From an uncultured Ulvibacter sp. (lineage in GTDB: Bacteria > Bacteroidota > Bacteroidia > Flavobacteriales > Flavobacteriaceae): a stretch of 51,827 nt of DNA. Where the stretch lies: the NCBI GenBank assembly GCA_913063405.1, contig CAJXZB010000020.1, positions 1 to 51,827 of the forward strand, given 5' to 3'. The notes under the pieces were generated by a model. It searched no databases. It saw nothing but the letters and a program-made list of their open reading frames with translations, and was not told the origin of the DNA. Both the position numbers and the translations under genes were made by a program. Shown here piece by piece: positions 15,324 to 24,445 of this stretch (position 1 is the first letter of the stretch; each line of letters starts with the position of its first letter).

Positions 15324-16949
15324 TTAATTTAGTTGCTCAGTCTCCACATAAAAATCTTGTTTTATTTCTGTGGTTTTAATGTCAGATAGAAATTCTTTAG
15401 TTTGCCATTCAGAAGTGGGTGTTATCCATTCTTCTTTTCCATTGATTAAAACGATCACTGGAATTTCAAAACCGTCTACTACATTGATATATCTGAACTC
15501 TAAATTGTTGTTTTCAACGTTGTATTCTAACTTCGGAATTTTAATCGTTCTCAAATATTGATTCCAGAATGCGACAAGATCTATTTCGCTGTGTTTGCTT
15601 ATGTATTCTTCCACCTGCTTACTGCTTACGGTTTGGTGATAAAAATCTCTATTCAGTCCCTTTAGAATTGAACGCCATTTTTTATCGTCATTTACAAGCT
15701 GTCTCACGGTATGTAAAATGTTGGCGCCTTTGTAGTACATATCATTACTACCTTCGTGATTTACATTGTAGGTTCCAATAATAGGACGATCATTTTTTAT
15801 CAAACGCCTCGTCCCTAGCACATATTCCGAAGATGCTTCATCACTATAATGATAGTTTAAGTATAAATTTTCAGAATAGGCTGTAAAACCCTCATGAATC
15901 CACATATCCGCAACATCGATGTGGGTAATATTATTTGCAAACCATTCATGGCCAGATTCGTGAATAATAATAAAATCGAAACGTAAGCCCCAACCAGTAT
16001 CAGACAAATCGGTTCCTAAATAGCCATTTTGATATTTATTACCGTAGGTCACACTACTTTGATGCTCCATTCCCAAATACGGAACTTCTACCAACTTAAA
16101 ACTGTCTTCATAAAAAGGGTAGGGGCCAAACCAATATTCGAATGCTTGCATCATTAAAGGAGCCTGTAAAAACTGCTCTCTAGCTTTTTCTTCATTCTCA
16201 CGTAGGACGTAATAGTCCATATCCAATTCTCCCTTGAGGCCTTCAAATTTCTCACCAAAATGCATGTAGTCTCCTATGTTGATATTTACACCGTAATTAT
16301 TAATTGGATTCACAACATCCCAAACCCAGGTCTTAGTTGCTCCGTTATCTATCATTTTTGTGAGTCGTCCATTCGAAACATTCATAAGGTCTCTAGGAGT
16401 TGTAATGGACATAGTTATACCGTTTTCGGGTTCGTCATAGTAGTGATCCTTATTTGGCCACCAAATGCTAGCGCCAACCCCTTGATTGGACGTAGCAATG
16501 AAATGTTTTCCATTACTATCTTTCTTCCAAGAGAAACCTCCATCCCAGGGAGCATTTTTTGCTTCGGGTGGTTTTCCCGAAAAATAAATGGTTAGCTCAT
16601 ATTCGTTCCCTTTTTTTTGCTTTTGTTTCAGCTTAAGAAAGTGAGCATTTCCATTCGAACTAAACGAAACTTTTTTTCCATTTTGAAGTATCTTATCAAT
16701 CTTCATAGGCGGTTGCAAATCGATCTGCATCTTCTTCCCGCTTTCCAAAACGGTATAACTAATTGTATTAATACCCTTTATAAATTTTTTGTCGGGTTGT
16801 ACTTCAACTGCCAAATCATAATGTGTGAGATTCCACCAAGCCCGTTCCTTTGTAATACTGCCTCTTAATTTATCCGCTTTGGTAAATTCTTGAGAAAAAC
16901 AGCTTATACCGATTGAAATAAGCAGAAGTGAGGTTATTATTTTTTTCAT
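15324..16949 (-). CDS. M1-family zinc metallopeptidase, exported
   Basis: 541 residues with signal peptide 1-19 (ends C-F-S-Q). Residues ~35-230 form the N-terminal beta domain of M1 aminopeptidases (H-Y-D-L-A-V-E-V). The exopeptidase loop is G-M-E-H at 293-296, where many members have G-A/M-M-E-N. The zinc site is H330-E-S-G-H334 with Glu353 in W-I-H-E-G-F-T. The tyrosine of the Y-Y-K-G-A segment near 407 is the likely catalytic tyrosine. It lacks the long C-terminal helical domain of full-size M1 enzymes, so it is a short form. It should trim peptides in the periplasm. No operon partner is clear; the flanking gaps are about 50 bases. Confidence 0.9.
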   Translation of the reverse strand: MKKIITSLLLISIGISCFSQEFTKADKLRGSITKERAWWNLTHYDLAVEVQPDKKFIKGINTISYTVLESGKKMQIDLQPPMKIDKILQNGKKVSFSSNGNAHFLKLKQKQKKGNEYELTIYFSGKPPEAKNAPWDGGFSWKKDSNGKHFIATSNQGVGASIWWPNKDHYYDEPENGITMSITTPRDLMNVSNGRLTKMIDNGATKTWVWDVVNPINNYGVNINIGDYMHFGEKFEGLKGELDMDYYVLRENEEKAREQFLQAPLMMQAFEYWFGPYPFYEDSFKLVEVPYLGMEHQSSVTYGNKYQNGYLGTDLSDTGWGLRFDFIIIHESGHEWFANNITHIDVADMWIHEGFTAYSENLYLNYHYSDEASSEYVLGTRRLIKNDRPIIGTYNVNHEGSNDMYYKGANILHTVRQLVNDDKKWRSILKGLNRDFYHQTVSSKQVEEYISKHSEIDLVAFWNQYLRTIKIPKLEYNVENNNLEFRYINVVDGFEIPVIVLINGKEEWITPTSEWQTKEFLSDIKTTEIKQDFYVETEQLN

Positions 16950-16999
16950 TGAATATAGAGTAAGTTTATTATTAGTCTGTTTTGAGTTTGCTTTTGTAA

Positions 17000-18331
17000 T
17001 TAGTTGAACACTTGATTCGGAAAAACAACAACGTTTTCATACGTATTTTCACCGACAGCCGAAACTCCAAAGAAGTAGTTATCAATGACGATACCGTTAA
17101 GAGTGAATTCTGAAACATCTCCAACAAATCTACTATGGTCCCAAGTAGGAGAGGTGGTACTCCTCCAGTATATTTTATAGCCAGTCGCTCCAGTCACTTT
17201 ATCCCATTTTAACCTAGCCGAAGGTTCAACAACACTTCCAATTGCAACATTTTTGGGTGATGGAGGACCCCACGCTAAGCTTGCCAAATTAATGGCATTT
17301 ACGGCCGTGAGTTTCATGGCATAGTCAAAATTTACATATTCTAACTTGTCACCGTAGCTAATACCGTTTTCCGTCCTGATATCTTGATGTTGTTGTGTAT
17401 AATTTTCGTGTGCCTCCATAATTCGGATACCAGGAAACCCTGCATCGTTAAATGGACGATGATGCCCACCTCTTCCAAAGCGATCCAAACGATAGATAAG
17501 TATTGGATTCATTTCGGGCATATATTTCTTTGTGGTTTTATGAACATATCGAGCCAACTGTCGCGAGATTCCATCAACTTCACCACCATAAAAACGGCGT
17601 CGATTTCTTTCTCCTTTGGTTTCCGTGGGAGGCACCGGTTCAGAAAAAATTCTAAAATTTCGATTGCTAATCACACTATCCACGCCAGAAATGTTTCCTA
17701 TCATATCATTGTTCAAAACACCAATGACCTCCCAACCTTTTTCCTTTGCATAAACCGCTAAGCCTTTACCCCCAAAGAGTCCTTGTTCTTCACCACTTAA
17801 ACCAACATAGATAATGCTGTTTTCGAACTTATATTTGGAGAGCACACGTGCAGTTTCAATGGTACCCGCCATACCACTTGCGTTGTCATTAGCTCCAGGA
17901 GAATCTGATGTATAATTATTGGGATCGCTTACGCGCGAATCTATATCACCACTCATTATAATAAATCGATTCGGGTATTTGGCACCTTTTTGTATGGCCA
18001 CAACATTAACCACCCATACATCCTTTACAATCCGGCTGTTTTCATCCTTTTTTACCAGGTCCTTCTGGTAAAAAGCTTCCAGACAATCTGAACAATTTTT
18101 AGAAACACGTTCAAATTCTTTCTTAATCCATCTTCTAGCCGCACCTATTCCGCGGGTTTTGGAAATAGTATCACTTAAGGTGTGATGTGTTCCGAAGCTT
18201 GCAAGCGTACCAATGTCTACTTCAATTCTTTCAGAAGAAACGGCTTTAATTATATCATATAGACGAGAATCACCTTGTGCTTGAAGCACAACTGTAGTAA
18301 GAAAGAACAGGCAGACAATGATTCTTTTCAT
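17000..18331 (-). CDS. M28-family metallopeptidase with C-terminal fibronectin III domain
   Basis: 443 residues with signal peptide 1-19. The catalytic domain spans ~30-350. Metal-site residues are Asp149 (P-G-A-N-D-N-A-S-G), Glu181 and Glu182 (L-S-G-E-E-Q-G), Asp209 (N-N-D-M-I-G-N) and His308 (M-E-A-H-E-N-Y). The position of the first zinc histidine (normally G-H-x-D-S) is Asp129 in S-G-D-I-D-S, so metal binding may be altered. Residues ~355-440 form a fibronectin type III module (S-A-R-L-K-W-D-K-V-T-G-A-T-G-Y-K-I-Y-W). Likely an exported aminopeptidase. It lacks a T9SS sorting domain. Confidence 0.88.
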   Translation of the reverse strand: MKRIIVCLFFLTTVVLQAQGDSRLYDIIKAVSSERIEVDIGTLASFGTHHTLSDTISKTRGIGAARRWIKKEFERVSKNCSDCLEAFYQKDLVKKDENSRIVKDVWVVNVVAIQKGAKYPNRFIIMSGDIDSRVSDPNNYTSDSPGANDNASGMAGTIETARVLSKYKFENSIIYVGLSGEEQGLFGGKGLAVYAKEKGWEVIGVLNNDMIGNISGVDSVISNRNFRIFSEPVPPTETKGERNRRRFYGGEVDGISRQLARYVHKTTKKYMPEMNPILIYRLDRFGRGGHHRPFNDAGFPGIRIMEAHENYTQQHQDIRTENGISYGDKLEYVNFDYAMKLTAVNAINLASLAWGPPSPKNVAIGSVVEPSARLKWDKVTGATGYKIYWRSTTSPTWDHSRFVGDVSEFTLNGIVIDNYFFGVSAVGENTYENVVVFPNQVFN

Positions 18332-18490
18332 CTGTATATAGTATTTGATAAATAGGAAGATGGAATATCCAATTTATTCATTTTCCGTTGGTTTGTTATT
18401 ATTAGTGGGCATTTAATAGAACAAAGTTTGTTTAAAAATACTTAAAATAATCCATCCTGTAAAGGGTAAGGATAAAGATTGAATCCTTTT

Positions 18491-18928
18491 CTATTCTCGA
18501 ATTAAAACGTATAAGTTATCTTCTTCGGAAAAAGATAAAACGCCATTATAGCTCAGCTCTTGCATTGTGGAAATCGTGCAACACGAACCAACCTTGGTTG
18601 AAAAAATAAAACGAAGCGTGTCGATTTCGGTTGGACTTAATTCTAAGGTATATTTTAAATCGCTCTCAACATCTTCATAGAAAATGGCAAGGTTATCTAT
18701 CTCACCAAATGGAATTGGTTTTATATATCTAATTGAATTTGTACTGGATAGTTTAAAAGAATCCTTTACAAACTGGGTTCCTAAAAGTGGGACTCCAGAT
18801 AGATCTCTAAAGGTTATTATAAATTGATCCGTAGCACAGAGCACAGTTTCACAATTAACTTCGCGATCTTCCTTTCCTTCACAAGCGAACATAACTGTTA
18901 AAACCAAAACTAGCAGTACTTTTTTCAT
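18491..18928 (-). CDS. Small lipoprotein of unknown function
   Basis: 145 residues with a lipoprotein signal (V-M-F-A-C16-E-G-K). The mature part is beta-rich with several cysteines (Cys26 and Cys31 in N-C-E-T-V-L-C, and the pair in G-S-C-C-T) that may form disulfides. No family is recognised. The following gap to the TolB-like gene is 84 bases, so the two minus-strand genes may be co-transcribed. In the 158 bases between it and the M28 gene I see no hairpin or clear promoter. Confidence 0.7.
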   Translation of the reverse strand: MKKVLLVLVLTVMFACEGKEDREVNCETVLCATDQFIITFRDLSGVPLLGTQFVKDSFKLSSTNSIRYIKPIPFGEIDNLAIFYEDVESDLKYTLELSPTEIDTLRFIFSTKVGSCCTISTMQELSYNGVLSFSEEDNLYVLIRE

Positions 18929-19012
18929 AGTTTAATTTTTCTCTAAAACTACTCAAAAGTTTTCGTTTTTTGAATAAATAGCTTCAGATTGGATCGATAT
19001 TTAATCAACTTT

Positions 19013-19885
19013 CTATTGTGAAAGTGGTTCTGCGACCAAGGCTATTTTTTTCCCATCTGGGCTAATTGCTAACCGAGTAATATCCTTAATTCTATAATCT
19101 GAAAGATCGGCAACCTCTTTCCAGTCTTCATTGAGAAAAGTATCATAAAGAAATAATTTACTTCCGCTACCAATAATAATTTGAGAGTCATTGAGCCAAG
19201 TATAATCCTGAATGCCGATGGGCAGTTGGCAAACAAAAAAGCTCTCTCTAGAATCCATATCCAGTAAATATAATTCTTGATTTTTTTCCTTATTTATGGC
19301 GGTGTAACTTATTGAATTTGAATTTGGAACTTTATGGATGGATCGTCCACTATTGGTTAAAATAGTATCTGTTTTTTTATTTTTTAAATCCGAAATAACC
19401 AGATCCAAAGAGGAGTCACTCAGGACCGAAGCCACTATAGTATCTTCATTATAAAATGTATAATAAGCGACCCGTAAGTCTTCGATTACCTCAATTGAGG
19501 ATGTGGAATTCTCTTCATACATATATAGTCGTTGGAGACCATCAGGGTCGAGTCTTACCGCCGAGACTCCGGTGTGGTTTGGGCTTAGTTGCGGTGAATA
19601 CTCGCCTCCTTTGGTTGGAGCATTATACCAGAATTTGGTTTTTTTAGAGATATTGTATTGAGCGATATCGGTTTGACTACTGTTGTTTCCTGCGAAAACC
19701 ACTTCATCATTACTGAGGAATGATGGCTGACTATCGTATCCAGTATCATTCGAGATGTTTTGAAAATTAAAAACATCGAGACCTCCATAAGCGGATTCAA
19801 TATTGGATACATAGACCTCTGTATTGGTTTGGGCAGATAGAGCAACAGAAAATAGTACTAGTACCCAGAAGATAATTCTTGCCAT
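19013..19885 (-). CDS. Exported TolB-like PD40 propeller protein
   Basis: 290 residues with signal peptide 1-18 (V-A-L-S-A-Q). Repeats with the PD40 signature include D-S-Q-P-S-F-L-S-N-D-E-V-V-F-A-G, G-E-Y-S-P-Q-L-S-P-N-H and L-A-I-S-P-D-G-K-K-I-A-L-V-A. They indicate a single six-bladed propeller like the TolB C-terminal domain. There is no TolB N-terminal domain and no tol or pal gene nearby, so it is not TolB itself. It may sense or bind a ligand in the periplasm. It is divergent from the VOC gene, with a possible -7 box TAATTTTG at 19936-19929. Confidence 0.75.
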   Translation of the reverse strand: MARIIFWVLVLFSVALSAQTNTEVYVSNIESAYGGLDVFNFQNISNDTGYDSQPSFLSNDEVVFAGNNSSQTDIAQYNISKKTKFWYNAPTKGGEYSPQLSPNHTGVSAVRLDPDGLQRLYMYEENSTSSIEVIEDLRVAYYTFYNEDTIVASVLSDSSLDLVISDLKNKKTDTILTNSGRSIHKVPNSNSISYTAINKEKNQELYLLDMDSRESFFVCQLPIGIQDYTWLNDSQIIIGSGSKLFLYDTFLNEDWKEVADLSDYRIKDITRLAISPDGKKIALVAEPLSQ

Positions 19886-19956
19886 TTTTCGATGATAAAT
19901 TTTAATAGCAATATAGCAAAGTTTAGACCAAAATTATTAAAACAAATTTTCACCCC

Positions 19957-19989
19957 TGACATTTACTGTCACTTGGACCGATACATTTG
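19957..19989 (+). promoter_or_regulatory. Promoter region of the VOC gene with inverted repeat
   Basis: TACATTTG (19982-19989) fits the -7 consensus and would start transcription about 22 bases before the ATG at 20019. Just upstream, TGACA-TTTAC-TGTCA (19957-19971) is a 5-5-5 inverted repeat around the -33 position. That could be an operator, for instance for the WYL regulator encoded downstream. Confidence 0.45.
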
Positions 19990-20018
19990 TATATGTTTAA
20001 CAATAAAATATAGAAACA

Positions 20019-20396
20019 ATGAAAAATGCAGTGAATTGGTTTGAGATACCAGCAACGGATTACGAACGCGCAAAGAAATTCTATTCAGCAGTTCTTGGAG
20101 AAACTATTTCGGATTTTCATATGCCGGAGAAAAAAATGAAATATGGTGTTTTTGCATATGATCAAAAAAGTCAAGGTGTTGGAGGTGCCATTGTTGAGAT
20201 GGAAGGTATGAATCCATCGGCAGATGGTTCGACAGTTTATTTAAACGGAGGAGATGATTTAAATGTAGCTCTTTCTAGAGTTGAAGCGGCTGGAGGAACA
20301 GTGATTATGCCTAAGATGAATATTGATGAGAATGGATTTATCGCTCAGTTTGTGGATACTGAAGGAAACAGGGTGGCCCTACATTCTATGGGATAG
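20019..20396 (+). CDS. VOC-family (glyoxalase-like) protein
   Basis: 125 residues, one pair of beta-alpha-beta-beta-beta modules. It opens with N-W-F-E-I-P-A-T-D-Y-E-R-A-K-K-F-Y, the signature of VOC proteins. A Y-L-N-G-G-D-D-L strand marks the second half, and the end is F-V-D-T-E-G-N-R-V-A-L-H-S. Members include dioxygenases, fosfomycin or bleomycin resistance proteins and simple binders. With only His and Glu residues scattered at the expected metal positions, the substrate cannot be named. It is followed 51 bases downstream by a WYL regulator in the same direction. Confidence 0.85.
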   Translation: MKNAVNWFEIPATDYERAKKFYSAVLGETISDFHMPEKKMKYGVFAYDQKSQGVGGAIVEMEGMNPSADGSTVYLNGGDDLNVALSRVEAAGGTVIMPKMNIDENGFIAQFVDTEGNRVALHSMG

Positions 20397-20411
20397 AATT
20401 GATACTAAAGA

Positions 20412-20438
20412 ATAGCGAATCATTTTTTGGTTCGCTAT
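20412..20438. promoter_or_regulatory. Inverted repeat between VOC gene and WYL regulator
   Basis: ATAGCGAA (20412-20419) pairs with TTCGCTAT (20431-20438) around an 11-base loop that itself contains six T residues. No T run follows the stem, so it is a poor terminator. It ends nine bases before the regulator ATG and could be an operator or mRNA hairpin controlling its translation. Confidence 0.4.
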
Positions 20439-20447
20439 CTTCGTTAT

Positions 20448-21140
20448 ATGTCACAGCTTTCCAGACTTATATCAACCCTCACGCTGTTAAGGTCTAAACG
20501 TCTTCTTACAGCTACCGAGCTTGCCGAAAGGTATGACGTAAGTATTAGAACTATTTATAGAGATATTAGAAAGTTGGAAGAAGCTGGCGTTCCCGTTTAT
20601 GCAATTGAAGGGAGAGGCTACACATTAATGGATCATTATACAGTTGCTCCTGTACAATTTACTGAGAAGCAGGCAAATGCATTGATTACGGCACAACATG
20701 TTGTTAACCAATCCAAAGATGTTTCGTTTGTGAATGATTTTAATGAGGCCCTGACCAAAGTCAAGTCGGTTTTTAAAACCTCCATACTGGAAAAGAGTGA
20801 ATTGTTAAGCAATAAGATCTACGTTTTTAATTGGCAATATGAGGATTTTTCAAGTGATGCCTTGTCCGAAATTCAATTGGCAATAACCAACTTAAATTAT
20901 ATCGAAATTAACTATCAAAAAATAAGTGAAAGTGCTGTTTCTTTCAGGATGATTGAGCCTTATGCTATGTATTCCACAAATAATAAATGGATTTTAATTG
21001 CTTGGTGTCATTTGCGAAAGGATTATAGAGCCTTTAGAATAGATAGAATTCAACATTTTAAAATTTTGGAAGAAAAATTTAAAGACCGAAAATTTGATTT
21101 AAAAGCTTATTTCGCCCATGATTCTTATAGTGGCAAATAG
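20448..21140 (+). CDS. HTH/WYL-domain transcriptional regulator (YafY type)
   Basis: 230 residues from the ATG at 20448; an in-frame TTG at 20427 is inside the inverted repeat and less likely. Residues ~3-60 are a winged helix of the HTH_11/DeoR type (T-A-T-E-L-A-E-R-Y-D-V-S-I-R-T-I-Y-R-D-I, then G-V-P-V-Y-A-I-E-G-R-G-Y). Residues ~135-210 are a WYL domain, in which the core motif reads W-I-L-I-A-W-C-H, followed by D-Y-R-A-F-R-I-D-R-I. WYL domains bind ligands such as nucleotides or single-stranded DNA. It probably controls itself and the adjacent VOC gene. Confidence 0.9.
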   Translation: MSQLSRLISTLTLLRSKRLLTATELAERYDVSIRTIYRDIRKLEEAGVPVYAIEGRGYTLMDHYTVAPVQFTEKQANALITAQHVVNQSKDVSFVNDFNEALTKVKSVFKTSILEKSELLSNKIYVFNWQYEDFSSDALSEIQLAITNLNYIEINYQKISESAVSFRMIEPYAMYSTNNKWILIAWCHLRKDYRAFRIDRIQHFKILEEKFKDRKFDLKAYFAHDSYSGK

Positions 21141-21142
21141 TA

Positions 21143-21176
21143 TAAAAAAAAACCGCCCATATGATAAGGACGGTTC
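21143..21176 (-). terminator. Terminator downstream of fadE
   Basis: On the minus strand AACCGTCC (21175-21168) pairs with GGGCGGTT (21158-21151), with one mismatch, followed by a run of about nine T residues. It lies about 140 bases past the fadE stop, so that mRNA has a long 3' region. On the plus strand there is no T run. Confidence 0.7.
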
Positions 21177-21317
21177 TCAATTAACTAACCAGTTTTTCAA
21201 TTATGAAATACCCATTTGTGATTTGTAAATCAGCCGATATAAATACACTAGGTATTCCATTTTCTTATTTATTAAATACTATATACAGATAAAATTAATT
21301 AACCTTTTCATCCATCA

Positions 21318-23114
21318 CTAGAATGGATATTTATTCTCTGTTGTCACTTTTTCGGCAATCATATTGCGAAGTCCTACAACATTTGGCATATTTTGATACT
21401 TTGTAAAACGTTTTAGTCCCATAAGCATCATACGTTGTTCATCTCCTTCTGCGAAAGAAATGATTGCAAGTTTCGCCTTCGTATCAATAACGTCAACAGC
21501 ATGATATAAATACAGTTGTGCCATTGCTGCCTGATAATTGGCATTTTTCGAATCTCGTTTGGAGTTCTTTTCGGCACGTAAAACGGCACTTTCTGCCATA
21601 TAGATTTCGATAAGAATATCGGATGCCGCCATTAACATTTGTTGATGTTCCTCTAGATCTGGACCAAATTTTTGCACAGCCGCTCCCGAAATCATCAAGA
21701 ATATTTTTTTCAGTTTAGCGATCATTGCTTTTTCTTCTGAAAGAATTTCGGAATAATCAGGAGTATCGAAAGATGGAATCCCAGTTAATTCTGAAGCCAC
21801 GGCCTGGGCTGGACCTAAAAAGTCAAGATGACCTTTCATCGCTTTTTTAACAAGCATACCTACCGAAAGCATTCGGTTTATTTCATTAGTTCCTTCATAT
21901 ATACGAGCAATACGTGCATCTCTCCAGGCTGCTTCCATAGGAGTGTCTTCAGAGAATCCCATTCCTCCAAAAATCTGTATTCCCTCATCGGCGCAGTTCT
22001 GAATGTCTTCCGAAACGGCAACTTTCAGAATAGAACATTCAATCGCATACTCTTCTACACCTTTTAACTCCGCTTCCTGATGTGTATTTCCTTCACTCAT
22101 TCGAATTGCAATACGATCTTCAATATTCTTAGCAGCTCGATAGGTAGCAGATTCACCAACGTATGCATTAGTTGCCATTTCCGCAATTTTCGACTTAATT
22201 GCACCAAACTCAGCTATTGGAGTGTCAAATTGCTTACGTTCTGTAGCATATTGAGTTGCAACCGTTGTAACTCTTCTTTGGGAATCCAAACAGGCTCCTG
22301 CTAATTTAATACGACCAACGTTTAAAGCATTCATTGCGATTTTAAATCCGTTACCACGAGTTGAAAGCATATTTTCTATTGGAACTACAGTATCGCTAAA
22401 GAATACCTGTCGTGTTGAAGATGCACGAATACCAAGTTTACGTTCTTCTTCACCCATAGTAATGCCATTGCTAGGATCATTTTCAACGATAAATCCTGTA
22501 ATGTTTTTGTCATCCTCGATACGAGCAAAAACAATCATTAGATTGCAGAATCCGGCATTGGATATCCACATTTTTTGGCCGCTTATCTTATAGTGCGTTC
22601 CGTCTTCATTTAAGACGGCTTTTGTTTTCCCGCTATTGGCATCACTTCCTGCCCCGGGTTCGGTTAAGCAGTAAGCGCCAAACCATTCACCGCTTGCCAA
22701 CTTTGGAACATATTTTTGTTTTTGCTCTTCAGTACCGTAAAGGGTAATGGGCATTGTCCCGATTCCGGTATGGGCGCCAAAAGCAGTACTGAATGATCCG
22801 GTTCCGCTTGAAATATAGTCACAGGTTAATAGGGTAGAGACAAACCCCATTCCTAATCCACCATATGTTTCAGGCACTGCAACTCCTAGAAAACCAAGTT
22901 CTCCAGCTTTGCGCATTACTTCTTCTGTAAAGGCGTAGTCCTTTTTTTCGAAACGATCTCGATGTGCAATAATCTCGCGGTCATTAAACTCCATTACGGC
23001 TTCTTTCATCATTCTTTGTTCTTCCGAAAAATCTTCTGGAGTAAATATATCTTCACAGGCAGTTTCTTTTACTAAGAATTGCCCTCCGCGAAGTATGTCT
23101 TTATTTGTTTCCAT
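21318..23114 (-). CDS. fadE: Acyl-CoA dehydrogenase
   Basis: 598 residues from the ATG at 23114. An upstream in-frame ATG adds 17 residues lying in a hairpin-containing leader and is less likely. The flavoprotein oxidises acyl-CoA to trans-2-enoyl-CoA. Seen in the sequence: the N-terminal helical domain, Y-C-L-T-E-P-G-A-G-S-D at ~153-163 and K-M-W-I-S-N-A-G-F (FAD and substrate contacts), R-K-L-G-I-R-A-S-S-T, and D-A-R-I-A-R-I-Y-E-G-T-N-E-I-N-R with the catalytic glutamate near 410. A ~170-residue C-terminal helical extension makes it a VLCAD-like long form. It follows fadA by 135 bases, in the same order as the fadNAE operon of Bacillus subtilis. Confidence 0.93.
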   Translation of the reverse strand: METNKDILRGGQFLVKETACEDIFTPEDFSEEQRMMKEAVMEFNDREIIAHRDRFEKKDYAFTEEVMRKAGELGFLGVAVPETYGGLGMGFVSTLLTCDYISSGTGSFSTAFGAHTGIGTMPITLYGTEEQKQKYVPKLASGEWFGAYCLTEPGAGSDANSGKTKAVLNEDGTHYKISGQKMWISNAGFCNLMIVFARIEDDKNITGFIVENDPSNGITMGEEERKLGIRASSTRQVFFSDTVVPIENMLSTRGNGFKIAMNALNVGRIKLAGACLDSQRRVTTVATQYATERKQFDTPIAEFGAIKSKIAEMATNAYVGESATYRAAKNIEDRIAIRMSEGNTHQEAELKGVEEYAIECSILKVAVSEDIQNCADEGIQIFGGMGFSEDTPMEAAWRDARIARIYEGTNEINRMLSVGMLVKKAMKGHLDFLGPAQAVASELTGIPSFDTPDYSEILSEEKAMIAKLKKIFLMISGAAVQKFGPDLEEHQQMLMAASDILIEIYMAESAVLRAEKNSKRDSKNANYQAAMAQLYLYHAVDVIDTKAKLAIISFAEGDEQRMMLMGLKRFTKYQNMPNVVGLRNMIAEKVTTENKYPF

Positions 23115-23145
23115 TCTATTAGTTATTAGTTTTGAGCAGCCAGTA

Positions 23146-23162
23146 TTGAGCAAAAAGCTCAA
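23146..23162 (-). promoter_or_regulatory. Hairpin in the fadE leader
   Basis: TTGAGC (23146-23151) and GCTCAA (23157-23162) flank five bases. The related CTCAATATTG stands a few bases further upstream of fadE, giving a nested TTGAG/CTCAA pattern. It could set the fadE level relative to fadNA. No T run follows, so it is not an ordinary terminator. Confidence 0.35.
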
Positions 23163-23249
23163 CAAATCAAACTCAATATTGTATAATTATATTTCTTTAT
23201 TCATTAAGTAATTAGTTTGAGCATTATAATAAAAACTCCTTACTCAACC

Positions 23250-24440
23250 CTAGTTTAAGAATTCAAAAATTCCTGCTGCTCCTTGCCCTGTACCAACACA
23301 CATGGTGACCATTCCATATTTACCTTTCATATCTTGTTTGCGCATTTCATCAAACAACTGCACCGATAATTTAGCCCCTGTGCATCCTAGAGGATGTCCT
23401 AAGGCAATAGCACCACCATTCACGTTTACAATTTCTTGATTCAAGTCAAGCTCCCGCATAACAGCCAATGATTGCGAAGCGAATGCTTCGTTTAATTCGA
23501 TTAACTCAACATCGTCTTGTTTCAATCCTGCTTGTTTTAAAGCTTTTGGAATTGCTTTAACCGGGCCAATCCCCATTATTCGCGGTTCAACTCCAGCAGC
23601 GGCATAGTTTACCAGTCTTGCTACTGGTTCTAAATTTAATTCCTTCACCATTTCTTCGCTCATCACCATCACAAAAGCAGCACCGTCGCTCATCTGAGAA
23701 GAGTTTCCAGCAGTTACGCTTCCGCCAGCCGCAAAGACTGCGCGTAATTTGGATAGAGCTTCTTTGTTTGTTCCGGCACGAGGCCCTTCATCTTTGGTTA
23801 CAGTGTAAGATTTGTTTGCTTTTTTTCCGTTCTCATCTACATAGATTTGCTCTACGTTGATCGGAACTATCTGATCTTGGAATCTATCTTCTGAAAGTGC
23901 TTTTAACGCTTTCATATGGCTGTTATATGCAAATTCATCTTGGTCTTCTCTTGACACATTAAATTGTTTTGCAACAGCTTCAGCGGTATTCCCCATTCCC
24001 CAATAATAATCTTCATGTCCAGCTTTCACAAGATCGTAGTTGAGTTCTGGTTTAAACCCTGTCATTGGCACTGCACTCATACTTTCTGCACCACCTGCAA
24101 TAATGCAGTCTGCCATTCCAGCTTGTATTTTAGCTGTGGCAATACCAATAGTCTCTATTCCTGATGAACAAAATCTGTTAACAGTTACACCAGGAACGTC
24201 AACAGAATTCAATCCCATTAGAGATATTAAACGTGCCATATTAAGACCTTGTGCTCCTTCGGGCATGGCGTTACCTACAATCACATCGTCAATGCGCTTT
24301 ACGTCCAATTGAGGAAGTTCTTTCATCATGTGTGCAATGGTTTCTGCTGCCAGTTCGTCGGTTCTTTTAAACCGAAAGACACCTTTTGGTGCTTTCCCAA
24401 CGGCTGTTCTATATGCTTTTACTATATATGCTGTTTTCAT
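23250..24440 (-). CDS. fadA: Acetyl-CoA C-acyltransferase (3-ketoacyl-CoA thiolase)
   Basis: 396 residues from the ATG at 24440, five bases after the fadN stop; an earlier in-frame ATG would overlap fadN by 70 bases. It performs the thiolytic last step of beta-oxidation. Catalytic residues are the nucleophile Cys91 (N-R-F-C-S-S-G), His349 (A-L-G-H-P-L-G) and Cys381 (C-V-G-T-G-Q-G). G-G-A-E-S-M-S and N-E-A-F-A-S are also present. The length is typical. It is co-transcribed with fadN upstream, so FadN and FadA probably form a trifunctional-type complex. Confidence 0.95.
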   Translation of the reverse strand: MKTAYIVKAYRTAVGKAPKGVFRFKRTDELAAETIAHMMKELPQLDVKRIDDVIVGNAMPEGAQGLNMARLISLMGLNSVDVPGVTVNRFCSSGIETIGIATAKIQAGMADCIIAGGAESMSAVPMTGFKPELNYDLVKAGHEDYYWGMGNTAEAVAKQFNVSREDQDEFAYNSHMKALKALSEDRFQDQIVPINVEQIYVDENGKKANKSYTVTKDEGPRAGTNKEALSKLRAVFAAGGSVTAGNSSQMSDGAAFVMVMSEEMVKELNLEPVARLVNYAAAGVEPRIMGIGPVKAIPKALKQAGLKQDDVELIELNEAFASQSLAVMRELDLNQEIVNVNGGAIALGHPLGCTGAKLSVQLFDEMRKQDMKGKYGMVTMCVGTGQGAAGIFEFLN

Positions 24441-24445
24441 TTTTT

